Part shown: positions 42,989 through 52,029 of the stretch, piece by piece | How the letters are laid out: each line of letters starts with the position of its first letter | Numbering within the stretch: position 1 is the first letter of the stretch | NCBI GenBank assembly: GCA_040081465.1 | Contig: JBEBGL010000006.1 | Location: 51,741-115,740 of the forward strand | Source: UBA668 sp040081465 | GTDB taxonomy: Bacteria > Actinomycetota > Acidimicrobiia > Acidimicrobiales > Ilumatobacteraceae | Reading direction: 5' to 3' | Length of the DNA stretch: 64,000 nucleotides | The notes under the pieces: model-generated | What the model was told of the DNA's origin: nothing | The model's input: the letters and a program-made list of their open reading frames with translations, nothing else | Database searches by the model: none | Position numbers and translations under genes: made by a program

Positions 42989-44821
42989 GTGGCAAGATTT
43001 GACGACAATCAGACACAGAGCGCTGCAGTGGCGCACGGCGTCCACATTGTCGACGCCCATCAGGGTCCGCTCGTCGGATCGGACCGCCTGAAACGGTTGC
43101 TGCCGTTCGCCGCGACTCGCACGATCGCCATGCTCATCGCCGTGCCTACCTCGACATGGACCAACCCAGCACTTGCTGCGACCGGGTCGATTCTCATCAT
43201 CGCGATGCTCGTCGCGGCAGTGGTCTTGCCCTGGCACCGCATGCCGCGCCTCGCACAGCTCACATATCCATACTCAATGGTCGTCGGCACACTGTTGCTG
43301 GCCGCCGCAACTGGGAACGACATCGGGTCGCCGTTCATCACAACGTTGGTGGTGCCATTGATGTGGCTGGCGCTCTACGAACACCGTAACTCTGTGCTTT
43401 TCGCTGCGTTACTAATCGGAATTGCGCTTGCGCTCGGGCCGGCGAGCGGTCGGCACGGGTCGGTTAGCAGTATCACATTCATCGCGGTGCTCATTGTCGT
43501 ATGCGCCGGCATGGGTGTGACGTTGCATGGGTTGGTCGCGGACGCACGCAAGTCCGTCATTGAATTGGACAAGCAACGTTTGACTCTCGAGCAGCACGCC
43601 ATCGTGCTCGACGCGCTGCCCGAAAGAGTCAGTCGCTATCGCGTTGCCGACCACGTGATCACATACTGCAACCCGGCATGGTCCACTCAGTACAACGTCA
43701 GACCAGAACAGGCGATTGGTTGTGTCCTGGACGACTTCCTGTCAGAGGATGAGAAAGTCGGTCTGCGTTCGCAGCTTGCCCTGCTTGGCCCTGACAACCC
43801 GATCCTCGTCGACAGCGTCGCCCGCGCGACCCCCGGCCCGGACCGCAAGTGGCTCGAGTGGATGGATCGGTACCTGGAGAACGCCGGTGGTGCCGAAGTG
43901 CTGTCGATCGGACGCGACGTAACCCGGCGCAGAGATGCCGAGTTGAGCTTGGCGGAGACCGAGGCTGGCTTCCGTGACCTTGCCGACGGGTCGGCCGACG
44001 TCGTGTGGCGCTTCAGTCTCGAACCGGTCCCGCACTTTGACTACATGAGCCCGTCGGTAGAAAGCATCAGTGGTTACCCGCCGTCCTACTTCCTCGACGA
44101 CTTCTCACGGATCATGCATGTTCTCGATGAAGAGGGCACTGCTCTCATCGCGAGAGCGCTGAGCGGGGAAGAGTTACCGGATCGCTTCGACATTCGATTC
44201 CGACATGCCAACGGTTCGATCAACATTGCCGAGACCCGCACGTCGGCCGTCCAGGGCGGCCTGCAGGGAGTTAGTCGCGACGTCACCGAATTGCGCCGCC
44301 TGCAGGACGAGATGGCAACGCTTGCGTTGCGCGACCCATTGACCGGATTAGCCAACCGCAGGTTGTTCAGCGAGCTGCTCGATGCAGACCTTGCGCGCAC
44401 ACAACGTGACGGTCTTCCACTCGCCATCGCGTTCCTCGACCTCGACGGCCTGAAGAACGTGAACGACGGCTACGGCCACGATGCCGGCGACCAGGTGTTG
44501 CGTGAGACGGCACGTCGACTGCGCAAGGTTCTGCGTGGTGCCGACACCGTTGCGCGAATCGGCGGCGACGAGTTCGTCATCGCTTACGCACCCAACGACG
44601 CGAACTCGTTCAACCTGATTCCTCGTATTGACCGCGCGCTCGCGGAACCGATCTTCATCAGCGAGACGACCTCTGTGTCGTGCCCCGCCAGTATCGGTGT
44701 CTCCGACACCAGCAGGGTCGGATACTCGAGCGCCGCGCTGCTCGCCGCGGCCGACGAAGCGATGTACGAAACCAAACGCGCACGGCAAGCAATCCGCGAC
44801 GCAGACCTGGCGCGCACATGA
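42989..44821 (+). CDS. Membrane PAS-GGDEF diguanylate cyclase
   Basis: About 610 residues. Five or six membrane helices fill residues about 35-170. Then come PAS-like domains at about 190-310 and 310-430, and a GGDEF domain from about 440. The active site ARIGGDEFVIAY is intact, and an RxxD inhibitory site (RGAD) stands five residues before it. It should make c-di-GMP in response to a membrane or small-molecule cue. The GTG at 42989 follows GGCAGGA; a TTG start at 42950 is the alternative. Its stop overlaps the next start (ATGA), pairing cyclase and phosphodiesterase. Confidence 0.9.
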   Translation: MARFDDNQTQSAAVAHGVHIVDAHQGPLVGSDRLKRLLPFAATRTIAMLIAVPTSTWTNPALAATGSILIIAMLVAAVVLPWHRMPRLAQLTYPYSMVVGTLLLAAATGNDIGSPFITTLVVPLMWLALYEHRNSVLFAALLIGIALALGPASGRHGSVSSITFIAVLIVVCAGMGVTLHGLVADARKSVIELDKQRLTLEQHAIVLDALPERVSRYRVADHVITYCNPAWSTQYNVRPEQAIGCVLDDFLSEDEKVGLRSQLALLGPDNPILVDSVARATPGPDRKWLEWMDRYLENAGGAEVLSIGRDVTRRRDAELSLAETEAGFRDLADGSADVVWRFSLEPVPHFDYMSPSVESISGYPPSYFLDDFSRIMHVLDEEGTALIARALSGEELPDRFDIRFRHANGSINIAETRTSAVQGGLQGVSRDVTELRRLQDEMATLALRDPLTGLANRRLFSELLDADLARTQRDGLPLAIAFLDLDGLKNVNDGYGHDAGDQVLRETARRLRKVLRGADTVARIGGDEFVIAYAPNDANSFNLIPRIDRALAEPIFISETTSVSCPASIGVSDTSRVGYSSAALLAAADEAMYETKRARQAIRDADLART

Positions 44822-47184
44822 GCCCGTCATCGACATCCGAGTACCAAACGGTGCGACCAATCTTCGGGCGTTCGCTCACTCCGAAGCGCATCGCGGCAGC
44901 GCCAGGCTGGAAGATCACCCTCGTCGTCGGGTTCACATGCGTCGCCCTCGGTCTGTCGGTCTTCTGGAAGGGCGATGCGTCGGAGACCGCAGCGGGCTTC
45001 TGGCCACCCGCCGGCGCGGCACTGGTCGCGTTACGCGTCCTTCCGATGCGACGGTGGGGTTGGGCGTTCGCCGGAATCTTGTTCCCGTCAGCGATCGCAC
45101 TTGCATTCGCGATGGCACAGCCCGCTCCGGTGGCTTGGTGGGCTGTTGGCAACTGCGCCGGGCCGGCAGTCGCGGCGACGCTGCTCACCAAACTCTCGGG
45201 GGTTCGGCGGCGTTCTCCCAACCATGCGTTGCTGGCCTTCTTCGGCATCGCCGTCGTGCTGGGACCGATGGTCGGCGGAGCGATCGGATCGATCGGCACG
45301 GTCGTCGGCTACGACCAAGCTTGGCTCGACGTGTGGCGCGAGTGGGCGTTGGGTGACGCGCTCGGCGTACTGGTCGTCGCCCCGTTGCTGATGCAGCTTC
45401 GACGCTCGAAGTCGATGCACCGAAGCCGATACGAGATTGCGGCGCTGATCAGTGTCGTCTTGGTTTCAACCGGTCTGACATTCGCGAACATCGGGCGCAA
45501 CGGGGCCGCGCTGCTGCCGTACTTGATTCTGGTGGGCATGATCTGGGCGGGAATGCGATTCGGTGCCCGTGCGGTTTCCGCTGCCGGTTTCGCGGTCGCA
45601 CTCGGCGCGAACATCGCAACATCGCTTGGCTACGGCCCCTTCTCCGCGGCACAAGGCTCGCCCAGCGTCGTCACCATCCAGATCTTTCTCCTAATCGCGC
45701 TTGTCACAAGCCTGTTCGCGGCATCGATGGCCAACGAGCTCGCCGACCGGCACGAAGTGGCACGCCTACTCGAGCATCAGGCAAGTCACGACACGTTGAC
45801 CGGTCTTCCTAACCGCATCCAGTTCATAGAGAAGTTGAACTCGGCCCTTGCGGGAGAGCGCGACGGACCTCACGCTGGCGTAGGCGTGTTGATCGTCGAC
45901 ATTCATGACTTAAAGCGATTCAACGATCGACACGGTCATCCGATTGGTGACAGCGCGCTCTGCTCGGTTGCGGACGTGCTGTCGCGCAACCTACGCAACG
46001 GCGACATCGTTGCGCGACTGGGCGGAGACACATTCGGGGTGCTTTGCGGGGGTCTCGCAAACGCCGAAACCATTAAAGGAATAGCTAGCAAGTTGACCAA
46101 GAGTCTCACGCCGGGCCTGAAGGTCGATGGAAGCAAGTTCGCGTTGAGCGCTTGTGTCGGCGCCGCGGTTGTAGACGGTGACGACCCCATCACTGCTGAA
46201 GATCTGCTGCACAGGGCAGACGTCGCACTGCACCACACCAGCAACGCGCCGGGACGGACAATCTCGCTGTTCGACGATGCGCTCGAGGCGCACACGCGCC
46301 GACGCGTTGAAATCGCTGAGGAGCTACGCCACTCGCTTAATCGTGGCGAGATGTCCGTGTTGTATCAGCCGATGATTTCGATCGAGACGGGCCAATTGTC
46401 CGAATTCGAAGCGCTCGTTCGTTGGAACAACCGACGCTTCGGTCCGGTCGGCCCTGACGAGTTCATTCCAGTTGCAGAGGACAACGGATTCATCGAAGTG
46501 CTCGGCGACTGGGTCATGACCGCCGCCTGCCATCAGTTGGTCGAGTGGCGCAAGAGCGCAATCAACAATGGACTACGAGTTGCAGTCAATGTCTCTGCTC
46601 GCCAACTCTCCGACGTGAGGTTTCCGGGACGCGTACGTGCCATTTTGGCGGAGACACACTGCCCGGCCAGCGCGCTGACGATCGAGATAACCGAGACGGC
46701 TGTTATGTACGACTTGGCGATCTCTGGTCTCGTGCTCGACGACATTCGTGACCTAGGGGTGCGGCTGTCGATGGACGACTTCGGCACGGGCTATTCGTCG
46801 ATGAGCAACCTCCGACGCTCGCCCCTGGACGTGCTGAAGATCGATCGCAGTTTCGTTGCCGGCGTCGGAAGAATCGACAAGGACACGGCGATTGTCGCCT
46901 CGATCATCGACCTTGGGCAGAGCTTCGGTCTGGAGGTAGTCGCGGAAGGAGTCGAGACGCTCGATCAACTTGAACACCTTGCGCGGCTCGGTTGTAACTA
47001 CGGCCAAGGCTTCTTCTGGAGTCACGCCGTGGATGCAGCAACTGCTGGCGTGATGCGTCGCAAGAACCTGCGTATTCCCCGGGCGACACTGACTGACGCG
47101 ACGAATGGTCGCAGCGGAAGCAAGACGAATTGGAAAGTGGCGACGGCGGGAATCGAACCGCAGGCATCTACCTTGCGAATGTGA
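44818..47184 (+). CDS. MASE1-GGDEF-EAL phosphodiesterase
   Basis: About 788 residues. A MASE1-like membrane region spans about 25-300 (EWALGDALGVLVVAPLL is typical). The GGDEF domain follows but has RLGGDTFGV, where the key glutamate is Thr, so cyclase activity is probably lost. The EAL domain (about 505-750) has FEALVRWN, NVSARQL, EITETAV, DDFGTGYSS, LKIDRSF and EVVAEGVET, the residues needed for c-di-GMP hydrolysis. The last ~17 codons read through tRNA-like sequence, so the original C-terminus may be truncated or extended. Confidence 0.9.
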   Translation: MSPSSTSEYQTVRPIFGRSLTPKRIAAAPGWKITLVVGFTCVALGLSVFWKGDASETAAGFWPPAGAALVALRVLPMRRWGWAFAGILFPSAIALAFAMAQPAPVAWWAVGNCAGPAVAATLLTKLSGVRRRSPNHALLAFFGIAVVLGPMVGGAIGSIGTVVGYDQAWLDVWREWALGDALGVLVVAPLLMQLRRSKSMHRSRYEIAALISVVLVSTGLTFANIGRNGAALLPYLILVGMIWAGMRFGARAVSAAGFAVALGANIATSLGYGPFSAAQGSPSVVTIQIFLLIALVTSLFAASMANELADRHEVARLLEHQASHDTLTGLPNRIQFIEKLNSALAGERDGPHAGVGVLIVDIHDLKRFNDRHGHPIGDSALCSVADVLSRNLRNGDIVARLGGDTFGVLCGGLANAETIKGIASKLTKSLTPGLKVDGSKFALSACVGAAVVDGDDPITAEDLLHRADVALHHTSNAPGRTISLFDDALEAHTRRRVEIAEELRHSLNRGEMSVLYQPMISIETGQLSEFEALVRWNNRRFGPVGPDEFIPVAEDNGFIEVLGDWVMTAACHQLVEWRKSAINNGLRVAVNVSARQLSDVRFPGRVRAILAETHCPASALTIEITETAVMYDLAISGLVLDDIRDLGVRLSMDDFGTGYSSMSNLRRSPLDVLKIDRSFVAGVGRIDKDTAIVASIIDLGQSFGLEVVAEGVETLDQLEHLARLGCNYGQGFFWSHAVDAATAGVMRRKNLRIPRATLTDATNGRSGSKTNWKVATAGIEPQASTLRM

Positions 47185-47220
47185 TTTGCGAGAGGAATCG
47201 AACCTCCGACATCTACCCTG
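47138..47220 (-). pseudogene. Two tRNA 3'-half remnants (Ala-like)
   Basis: Minus-strand 3' halves without 5' halves. Bases 47138-47176 match 33 of 39 bases of the 3' half of the intact tRNA-Ala at 48294, but the T-stem is broken. Bases 47190-47219 match 26 of 30 with a T-stem kept by paired changes (G-C to A-T), which suggests a different tRNA origin. They encode the tail of the GGDEF-EAL protein and flank the next gene. No direct tRNA activity is expected. Confidence 0.6.
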
Positions 47221-47225
47221 TCCAA

Positions 47226-48272
47226 ATGCAGATCAACAGCAAGTCCCATCTCTCTATGTTTGTGACGGGCGCGGCATTGCTGTTGTTCGGTGCATGTGGT
47301 TCCTCGTCGGAGAAAGCAGATCAACCGACCAAGCTGAGCGTTCTGTGCACGGTTGAGGAGACCTGGTGTGCCGCGCAGACCGCCGCCTTCCAGGAGGCGA
47401 CCGGCATCGCGACGACCTTTGTGCGGATGAGTTCTGGCGACGCGGCGACAGCGTTGCGCGACGCGAAGGACGATCCGCAGTTCAGTGTCTGGTGGGGTGG
47501 CTCGGCCGACGGTTATGTGGCCGCGCAGGCCGATGGGTTGCTTGAGGCTTACGTGTCACCGAATGCTGCAGCGGTCCCACCGCAGTCCAAGGACGCCGAC
47601 GGCTACTGGACAGGCATCTACGTCGGTGCTCTCGGCTTCTGCTCGAACTCTGAACTTCTAGAAACGGCCGGCTTGGACGCCCCGCACTCGTGGGACGACC
47701 TGCTCGATCCAGCGCTGCATGCGTTGGTGTCGATGGCCCATCCGGCGAGCTCAGGAACCGCCTATACCGCGCTGTGGACACTCATGACGTTGAACGATCT
47801 CGATGAGGACGCGACGTTCAACTATCTCGAGCGCCTCCACGAAAGCGTCGTCGAGTACACCAAGAGTGGATCGGCACCCGTGGAGGTCGTCAGCGACGGC
47901 GAGGCAGCGGTCGGAATCGTTTTCGCGCACGATTGCACGGCGGCGATTGCAAAGGGAGCCCCGAACTTGCAGCTCACGTTTCCTGAAGAAGGCACCGGGT
48001 TCGAGACCGGAGCAACGGCCGTGATCAAAGGTGGTCCCGATGTAGATGCCGCTCGTATGTGGATCGATTGGGCACTGACCGCAGAAGCCCAAGAAGTAGG
48101 GGCGACAGCGTTGGCGTTTCAGTTGCCGATGAACCCAGATGCAAAGGTGTCCGAGTTGTCCGTCGATCTCGACAGCATCACTCTCGTCTCGTACGACTCG
48201 GCCGCGGCTGGCGCACAACGTGATGCACTGTCGGCACGCTTCGAGGAGCAGTTCGGACCAAAGCCCGAATAG
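47226..48272 (+). CDS. Solute-binding lipoprotein (ABC type, iron/thiamine-like)
   Basis: About 348 residues. The start has a hydrophobic stretch (LSMFVTGAALLLFGAC) with a lipobox cysteine. The mature protein shows the two-lobed binding-protein pattern: LSVLCTVEETWCAAQTAAFQEATGI, FSVWWGGSADGYVAAQ, AHPASSGTAYTALWTLM and TGATAVIKGGPDVDAARMWIDWALTAEAQE. It resembles periplasmic Fe3+ or thiamine binding proteins (SBP_bac_6/8 types). No permease or ATPase gene is beside it, so it is an orphan. It sits between tRNA-like fragments and an intact tRNA-Ala. Confidence 0.85.
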   Translation: MQINSKSHLSMFVTGAALLLFGACGSSSEKADQPTKLSVLCTVEETWCAAQTAAFQEATGIATTFVRMSSGDAATALRDAKDDPQFSVWWGGSADGYVAAQADGLLEAYVSPNAAAVPPQSKDADGYWTGIYVGALGFCSNSELLETAGLDAPHSWDDLLDPALHALVSMAHPASSGTAYTALWTLMTLNDLDEDATFNYLERLHESVVEYTKSGSAPVEVVSDGEAAVGIVFAHDCTAAIAKGAPNLQLTFPEEGTGFETGATAVIKGGPDVDAARMWIDWALTAEAQEVGATALAFQLPMNPDAKVSELSVDLDSITLVSYDSAAAGAQRDALSARFEEQFGPKPE

Positions 48273-48293
48273 TTAAAGGCAAGGTAGCAACGG

Positions 48294-48366
48294 TGGAGAC
48301 GAGGGGAATCGAACCCCTGACATCTACCTTGCAAAGGTAGCGCTCTGCCAACTGAGCTACGTCCCC
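48294..48366 (-). tRNA. tRNA-Ala (anticodon UGC)
   Basis: Minus-strand acceptor GGGGACG pairs with CGTCTCC (one G-U). D arm, anticodon stem CTACC/GGTAG with loop TTTGCAA (anticodon TGC), and T arm AGGGG-TTCGATT-CCCCT are all intact. CCA is not encoded. Confidence 0.95.
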
Positions 48367-48384
48367 GTTGTGGCGGCTGCCAGG

Positions 48385-49317
48385 CTATCGGCCAGCCCGC
48401 ACGACGTACCCGTGAGATTCGAGCATCTCTTGAAACGCGCGCAGGCCGTCGTCGAATGCCACTCGTTCTTCGCGCACCGCTTCGTCTGGCGACAGTTTGT
48501 CGCCGACCAGGTAGCGCTGCGGGACGTCCCATTCGAAACATGGAGTTGAGGGCAGGTCGTCCGCGCTGCATTTGAGTGGTGCGGTGTAGCTCCACACGTT
48601 CTCGTAGCAATAGCGGCGGACGCCGGCCGCGTACAGGCGATCGGTGATCTCGCCAACAGGGAGGCGCCCGCTGCCGAAAGGAACGCCTTGCACCACCGGG
48701 CCATCCGGACCACGAAGCAGCACGTGGTCCTTGGCGTGCACGCGTTGGATGAACGGCGCCATCGCGGTCAGCGCATCGAGTGGGTCCTCGCCCACCATCT
48801 GACTGTTGCCGTAGTCGTATAGCGCTCGCACACTGCTGTGATCGACGGCGCCGAGGATCTGCGCCAGCACGGGGCCGGTGAAGTCCTCGTGATTCTCGAG
48901 CACGACCATCACGCCAAGATCGGCTGCAAGCGATGCGATCGCGCGTAGGTCGCGAATCGTCCACTCGATCACGTCGGACAAGGGTGCGGAGTACTTCGTG
49001 TAGGTGCGCAGCGTGTCTGCCCCGCACGCCGCCGCGACCTGCAGCATCGTCGTCATGTTCTCGACTCGCGTGTCGCTGGTGTCGAGTTCAAGTTTCATCC
49101 CGTGTTCGGCGACCGCTGCGCGGACCGCGGCGAAGTGTTGCGTAGAGGTGCCGCACAGATCCCGGTAACCAGTTCCATTGGCCGACACGTTCACTCCGGT
49201 GAACCCGAGCTTTGCCATTTCTGCGATGTACGCGAAGACGTCGTAACCAGTGCGCTCGCGATAACGCAGGTGATAACGCAGCGAGAAGCTGTGCACGTGA
49301 AGCTCGATCGGCTTCAT
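48385..49317 (-). CDS. Sugar-phosphate isomerase/epimerase-like TIM barrel
   Basis: 310 residues of the xylose-isomerase-like (AP endonuclease 2) fold. Metal ligands are seen as glutamate in VVLENHEDFTG, Asp/Asn in LYDYGNSQM, His in RVHAKDHVLL and a C-terminal glutamate in YCYENVWSY. Such enzymes isomerise or epimerise sugars or inositols; the substrate is not evident. Its start overlaps the next gene upstream (ATGA, 49314-49317), so it is coupled to a phosphotransferase. Confidence 0.85.
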   Translation of the reverse strand: MKPIELHVHSFSLRYHLRYRERTGYDVFAYIAEMAKLGFTGVNVSANGTGYRDLCGTSTQHFAAVRAAVAEHGMKLELDTSDTRVENMTTMLQVAAACGADTLRTYTKYSAPLSDVIEWTIRDLRAIASLAADLGVMVVLENHEDFTGPVLAQILGAVDHSSVRALYDYGNSQMVGEDPLDALTAMAPFIQRVHAKDHVLLRGPDGPVVQGVPFGSGRLPVGEITDRLYAAGVRRYCYENVWSYTAPLKCSADDLPSTPCFEWDVPQRYLVGDKLSPDEAVREERVAFDDGLRAFQEMLESHGYVVRAGR

Positions 49318-50162
49318 GCCAAGTGCCTAACGAAAGCGACTTCGGCCGCCAGTGCCCGTCGATACCGCGCCGCAATGTCTGGAAGCCGCCGCGCCAACCG
49401 ATCCGCTCGCCAGACGCAGTAGCCACCGATGCGGTAATGCCAAGAAGCAGCGTCGCGGTGATAGCGCGCGATTGTTGTGCGACCATCAGCTGATTCGCCA
49501 TAGGTCTCGAGGAACTGTTCGACCACGCGCGCCGAGTGCGGCCTTTGCTGATACAGGATCATCATCGCGGGGGAAACAAAGCACGCAATGTCTTCGACCG
49601 GATCGCCGAGTCCAGGGCATTGCCAATCGATCAAGACCAGTCCACGACGCGAGCGCACCAGGTTTCCGGGCCCGCAGTCAGTGTGCACCAGCGATCGACG
49701 ACTCACAGCGGCCGACGACGCGATCGTTGGTCGAACTGCGCGCAATCCCGCGGTCGCTTTGTTCGACACGGCCGCGACCATCTCGTCGCCATGGGCACGT
49801 GCCTGCTCTGCCGAAGCACACAGGTGGCGCAGACCGCGCGGCGCTGGGCCGGTATGAATCGCGCGCAGCAACGAGGCGACGTCCGCGACGCCACTGCGCC
49901 ACATCGTGCCGGGCACGAATCGATACGTGACGGCACCGGGTTCGTAGCGGACCAGTTGTGGCGCCAAGCCGCGTGGTCCCAAGGACGCAAGTGCAGCCGC
50001 TTCATGGTCAGCGAGATTCGGGTACATCGGGTTGGCCTCGCCCGGATCTTCCGAGTAGTGCTTCTCGATCAACCAGCCGCGACCATCGCGCACCTTCCAG
50101 ACATCGTTGCGAAACCCGCCCGGCAATCGCACTCGCGTCGTGCCAACTCTCACAACGTCCAC
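49314..50162 (-). CDS. APH-family phosphotransferase
   Basis: 282 residues. Kinase features are a Gly-rich start (VRLPGGFRNDVWKVRDG) with WLIEKHY for the ATP lysine, the catalytic loop RRSLVHTDCGPGNLVRS and the metal aspartate in LVLIDWQCPGLGDPVEDIA. These place it among small-molecule kinases such as choline or aminoglycoside phosphotransferases. A sugar or polyol substrate is plausible because it is coupled to a sugar isomerase-like gene. GTG start at 50162. It has no obvious signal for regulation. Confidence 0.85.
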   Translation of the reverse strand: MDVVRVGTTRVRLPGGFRNDVWKVRDGRGWLIEKHYSEDPGEANPMYPNLADHEAAALASLGPRGLAPQLVRYEPGAVTYRFVPGTMWRSGVADVASLLRAIHTGPAPRGLRHLCASAEQARAHGDEMVAAVSNKATAGLRAVRPTIASSAAVSRRSLVHTDCGPGNLVRSRRGLVLIDWQCPGLGDPVEDIACFVSPAMMILYQQRPHSARVVEQFLETYGESADGRTTIARYHRDAASWHYRIGGYCVWRADRLARRLPDIAARYRRALAAEVAFVRHLA

Positions 50163-50195
50163 GCCGCGACCGTAATCGCCCGCGTAACGAACAAA

Positions 50196-50230
50196 GCGGG
50201 GCCGAATCCAAAAGCTGGATCCGGCCCCGC
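50196..50230 (-). terminator. Terminator after the acidic repeat protein
   Basis: GCGGGGCCG (50196-50204) and CGGCCCCGC (50222-50230) pair perfectly with an inner ATCCA/TGGAT extension. On the minus strand the hairpin is followed by TTTGTTCG. It lies 8 bases beyond the stop of the gene at 50239. Confidence 0.85.
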
Positions 50231-50238
50231 CCTAGTGA

Positions 50239-50637
50239 TCAGTCAGCTGAGTCAACAGAATCTTCCGGCGAATCTGCCGGTGAGTTGGCAGAATCAACCG
50301 TGTCGGCCGGTGAGTTAGCCGATGCGACCGTGTCAGCCGGCGAATCAGCCAGCGTGTCGGTCGGAGAGTTCGACTCATCTAAGAAGCCGGCGTCATCGGG
50401 ACTATCCGTTGCCGACTCGACAGAGTCGAATGGAGACTCGGCCGGCGAATCAGCCGACTCAGGCGATGCGTCAAAGTCCGGCGCAACGTTGTCAGTGCCA
50501 TCGTCGTCCGCAGGGACGAGGACGATTGGATCGCTGCGGTCGTTGAGGACGATTGCCTCATCCGCCATCGCGACACCGGTGAGGCTGCCTAACGCGAGGG
50601 CGGCGATGCCTGTGATCTTCCAGTTCTTGGGAATCAT
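50239..50637 (-). CDS. Secreted Ser/Asp/Ala repeat protein
   Basis: 132 residues. MIPKNWKITGIAALALGSLTG is a signal peptide with a likely cut after VAMA. The rest is acidic and repetitive, built on units like SPADTV, SADSPAE and SPADSPED with almost no positive charge. Such chains are disordered and could bind divalent metals or coat the surface. Ribosome site AAGGAG 7 bases before ATG 50637. A triple TGAGR repeat (50687-50714) lies upstream, and a terminator follows, so it is its own unit under probable control of the adjacent two-component system. Confidence 0.72.
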   Translation of the reverse strand: MIPKNWKITGIAALALGSLTGVAMADEAIVLNDRSDPIVLVPADDDGTDNVAPDFDASPESADSPAESPFDSVESATDSPDDAGFLDESNSPTDTLADSPADTVASANSPADTVDSANSPADSPEDSVDSAD

Positions 50638-50686
50638 TTTCGTGCTCCTTTGTTGGGGTTGATGAGTTCAGTGTGCGCTGACAGCG

Positions 50687-50714
50687 TGAGATGCTCATGA
50701 GGGCCTGATGAGAC
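50687..50714. promoter_or_regulatory. TGAGR 11-bp repeat, site A
   Basis: TGAGAT (50687), TGAGGG (50698) and TGAGAC (50709) are spaced exactly 11 bp. They lie 50-77 bases before the ATG of the acidic secreted protein and after the stop region of the phosphotransferase. An 11-bp phase is typical of OmpR/PhoB-type regulator sites. Confidence 0.65.
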
Positions 50715-50733
50715 TTGTCTCACCTAGCCGTTC

Positions 50734-51948
50734 TCATGAAGGGCTCCGCACCTTGCGAGCTGCAGCAAGCCATTGGTCGGCGAGTCCGATCAATCGCAGC
50801 GTTGTCTCCGGCCAGCGCGGATCCTGCACTCGATGAGGTCCGGCGACGAGCGACATGACGACTGCGGCAGTTCGATACCGCAGATCGGCAGGATCAACCG
50901 TCTTCTCAAAACTGGCGAGGTAATCCGCACCGAGCGCCTTGATCGCGCCAGCATGCTTGCGGTCGACCTCGGCCAGTACTGACAGGTGACCGAGCATGCA
51001 CCCAAGATCATCGAGGCGATCGCCCGGACCAGCGCCATCAATGTCGAGTAGACCGCTCACATTCGAGCCGTTTACCAACAACTGGCTCTCATACAGATCC
51101 CCATGGACAGCAACGGTTGGCCCAACACCGGCCTCTTCTCGAATCGCGTCCGCGATTCGGCGAGCGCGTTCAGCGTCAGTCGGCATGATCGAGCCGACGA
51201 TCGCGGCGTAGTGGTGAACGCGCTCAAGCCAAGAAGCGCGACTCGGGCCAGCGGCGAGTTCGGACGGCAACCGATCGAGCAGACCGATGATCGACTCGCC
51301 GGAAGGGACCGCACGTTTGCCCGAACGAATGGCTTCACGCAACGTTGCACCCGGCAACGCCTGCAGAACAAGCAATCCTTTGGCGTTCCATCCGAGGCTG
51401 TGCGGCACCGGTACTTCGTTAGCAACACACAAACGATGGCGAGCGTGTAGCGCTTCGACGCGGCGCGGTCGGACTGCCTTCACAAACAGGCGGCCGGATG
51501 GCCCGATCGCTTCAACTACGGCGCGGCGGCGTGGCCGATAAGCACGTACAGCGAGTCGAACCGCTCCCGAGCCCAAATCAAGTTCGGACAAAAGCCGTTC
51601 AACGGATCCTTCATTGAATGCACTTGGCAATCCCGGAAGATCGGGGTCGTTCGGGAAGCGCCACACGGCCACGCGATCTGCCCCGTCGTCGACAACAAGT
51701 GTGTCTTCAGGGATGTCGCCGGTGCAGGCCGCGAAGGTTTCGGCCGTAGCCGCATTGTTTCCCCAACAAACCTTGGCGTCGTACGACGCGATCACGCCAG
51801 CGCGTGGCTGTTGGTAGATCTGCCGTGGTCGCGACGAGATCAGTTGCCCGCCGGCAGCATCCACGGCTGCACGGAGGAAGTTGCTTGAGTCAGGGCCGAG
51901 AAGCATCGCGACCTGGTCGGCGATGTCACGTGGTTCCACCGTGTCCAT
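50734..51948 (-). CDS. Phosphotransferase-family protein with extended N-terminus
   Basis: 404 residues. The C-terminal 260 residues are a phosphotransferase fold: ATP-site lysine in GRLFVKAVRP, the catalytic loop VAVHGDLYESQLLV and metal site GLLDIDGAGPGDRLDDLG. An unknown N-terminal domain of about 130 residues precedes them. It may phosphorylate a small metabolite or act as a regulator. ATG at 51948 is preferred; the frame continues to ATG 52008, but that would read through the TGAGR repeats at 51972-51999. It follows the response regulator gene on the same strand. Confidence 0.75.
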   Translation of the reverse strand: MDTVEPRDIADQVAMLLGPDSSNFLRAAVDAAGGQLISSRPRQIYQQPRAGVIASYDAKVCWGNNAATAETFAACTGDIPEDTLVVDDGADRVAVWRFPNDPDLPGLPSAFNEGSVERLLSELDLGSGAVRLAVRAYRPRRRAVVEAIGPSGRLFVKAVRPRRVEALHARHRLCVANEVPVPHSLGWNAKGLLVLQALPGATLREAIRSGKRAVPSGESIIGLLDRLPSELAAGPSRASWLERVHHYAAIVGSIMPTDAERARRIADAIREEAGVGPTVAVHGDLYESQLLVNGSNVSGLLDIDGAGPGDRLDDLGCMLGHLSVLAEVDRKHAGAIKALGADYLASFEKTVDPADLRYRTAAVVMSLVAGPHRVQDPRWPETTLRLIGLADQWLAAARKVRSPS

Positions 51949-51971
51949 GACGCCATTGTCGGCGTGCAGCG

Positions 51972-51999
51972 TGAGGGAAAGATGAGAGTCGAATGAGAG
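51972..51999. promoter_or_regulatory. TGAGR 11-bp repeat, site B
   Basis: TGAGGG (51972), TGAGAG (51983) and TGAGAG (51994) are spaced exactly 11 bp. They lie 24-51 bases before ATG 51948 of the phosphotransferase gene and after the response regulator stop (52030). They match site A in spacing and core. Confidence 0.68.
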
Positions 52000-52029
52000 C
52001 GTTCTCATCCAAGGGCGCTGAAGCGCGAG

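Noticed and set aside
47138..47220. Intact second and third tRNA genes
   Set aside because: Only 3' halves exist; the first has a broken T-stem and neither has D or acceptor partner.
51949..52008. ATG 52008 as start of the kinase-like protein
   Set aside because: It would make the 11-bp TGAGR repeats coding; ATG 51948 leaves them in the promoter, as at site A.
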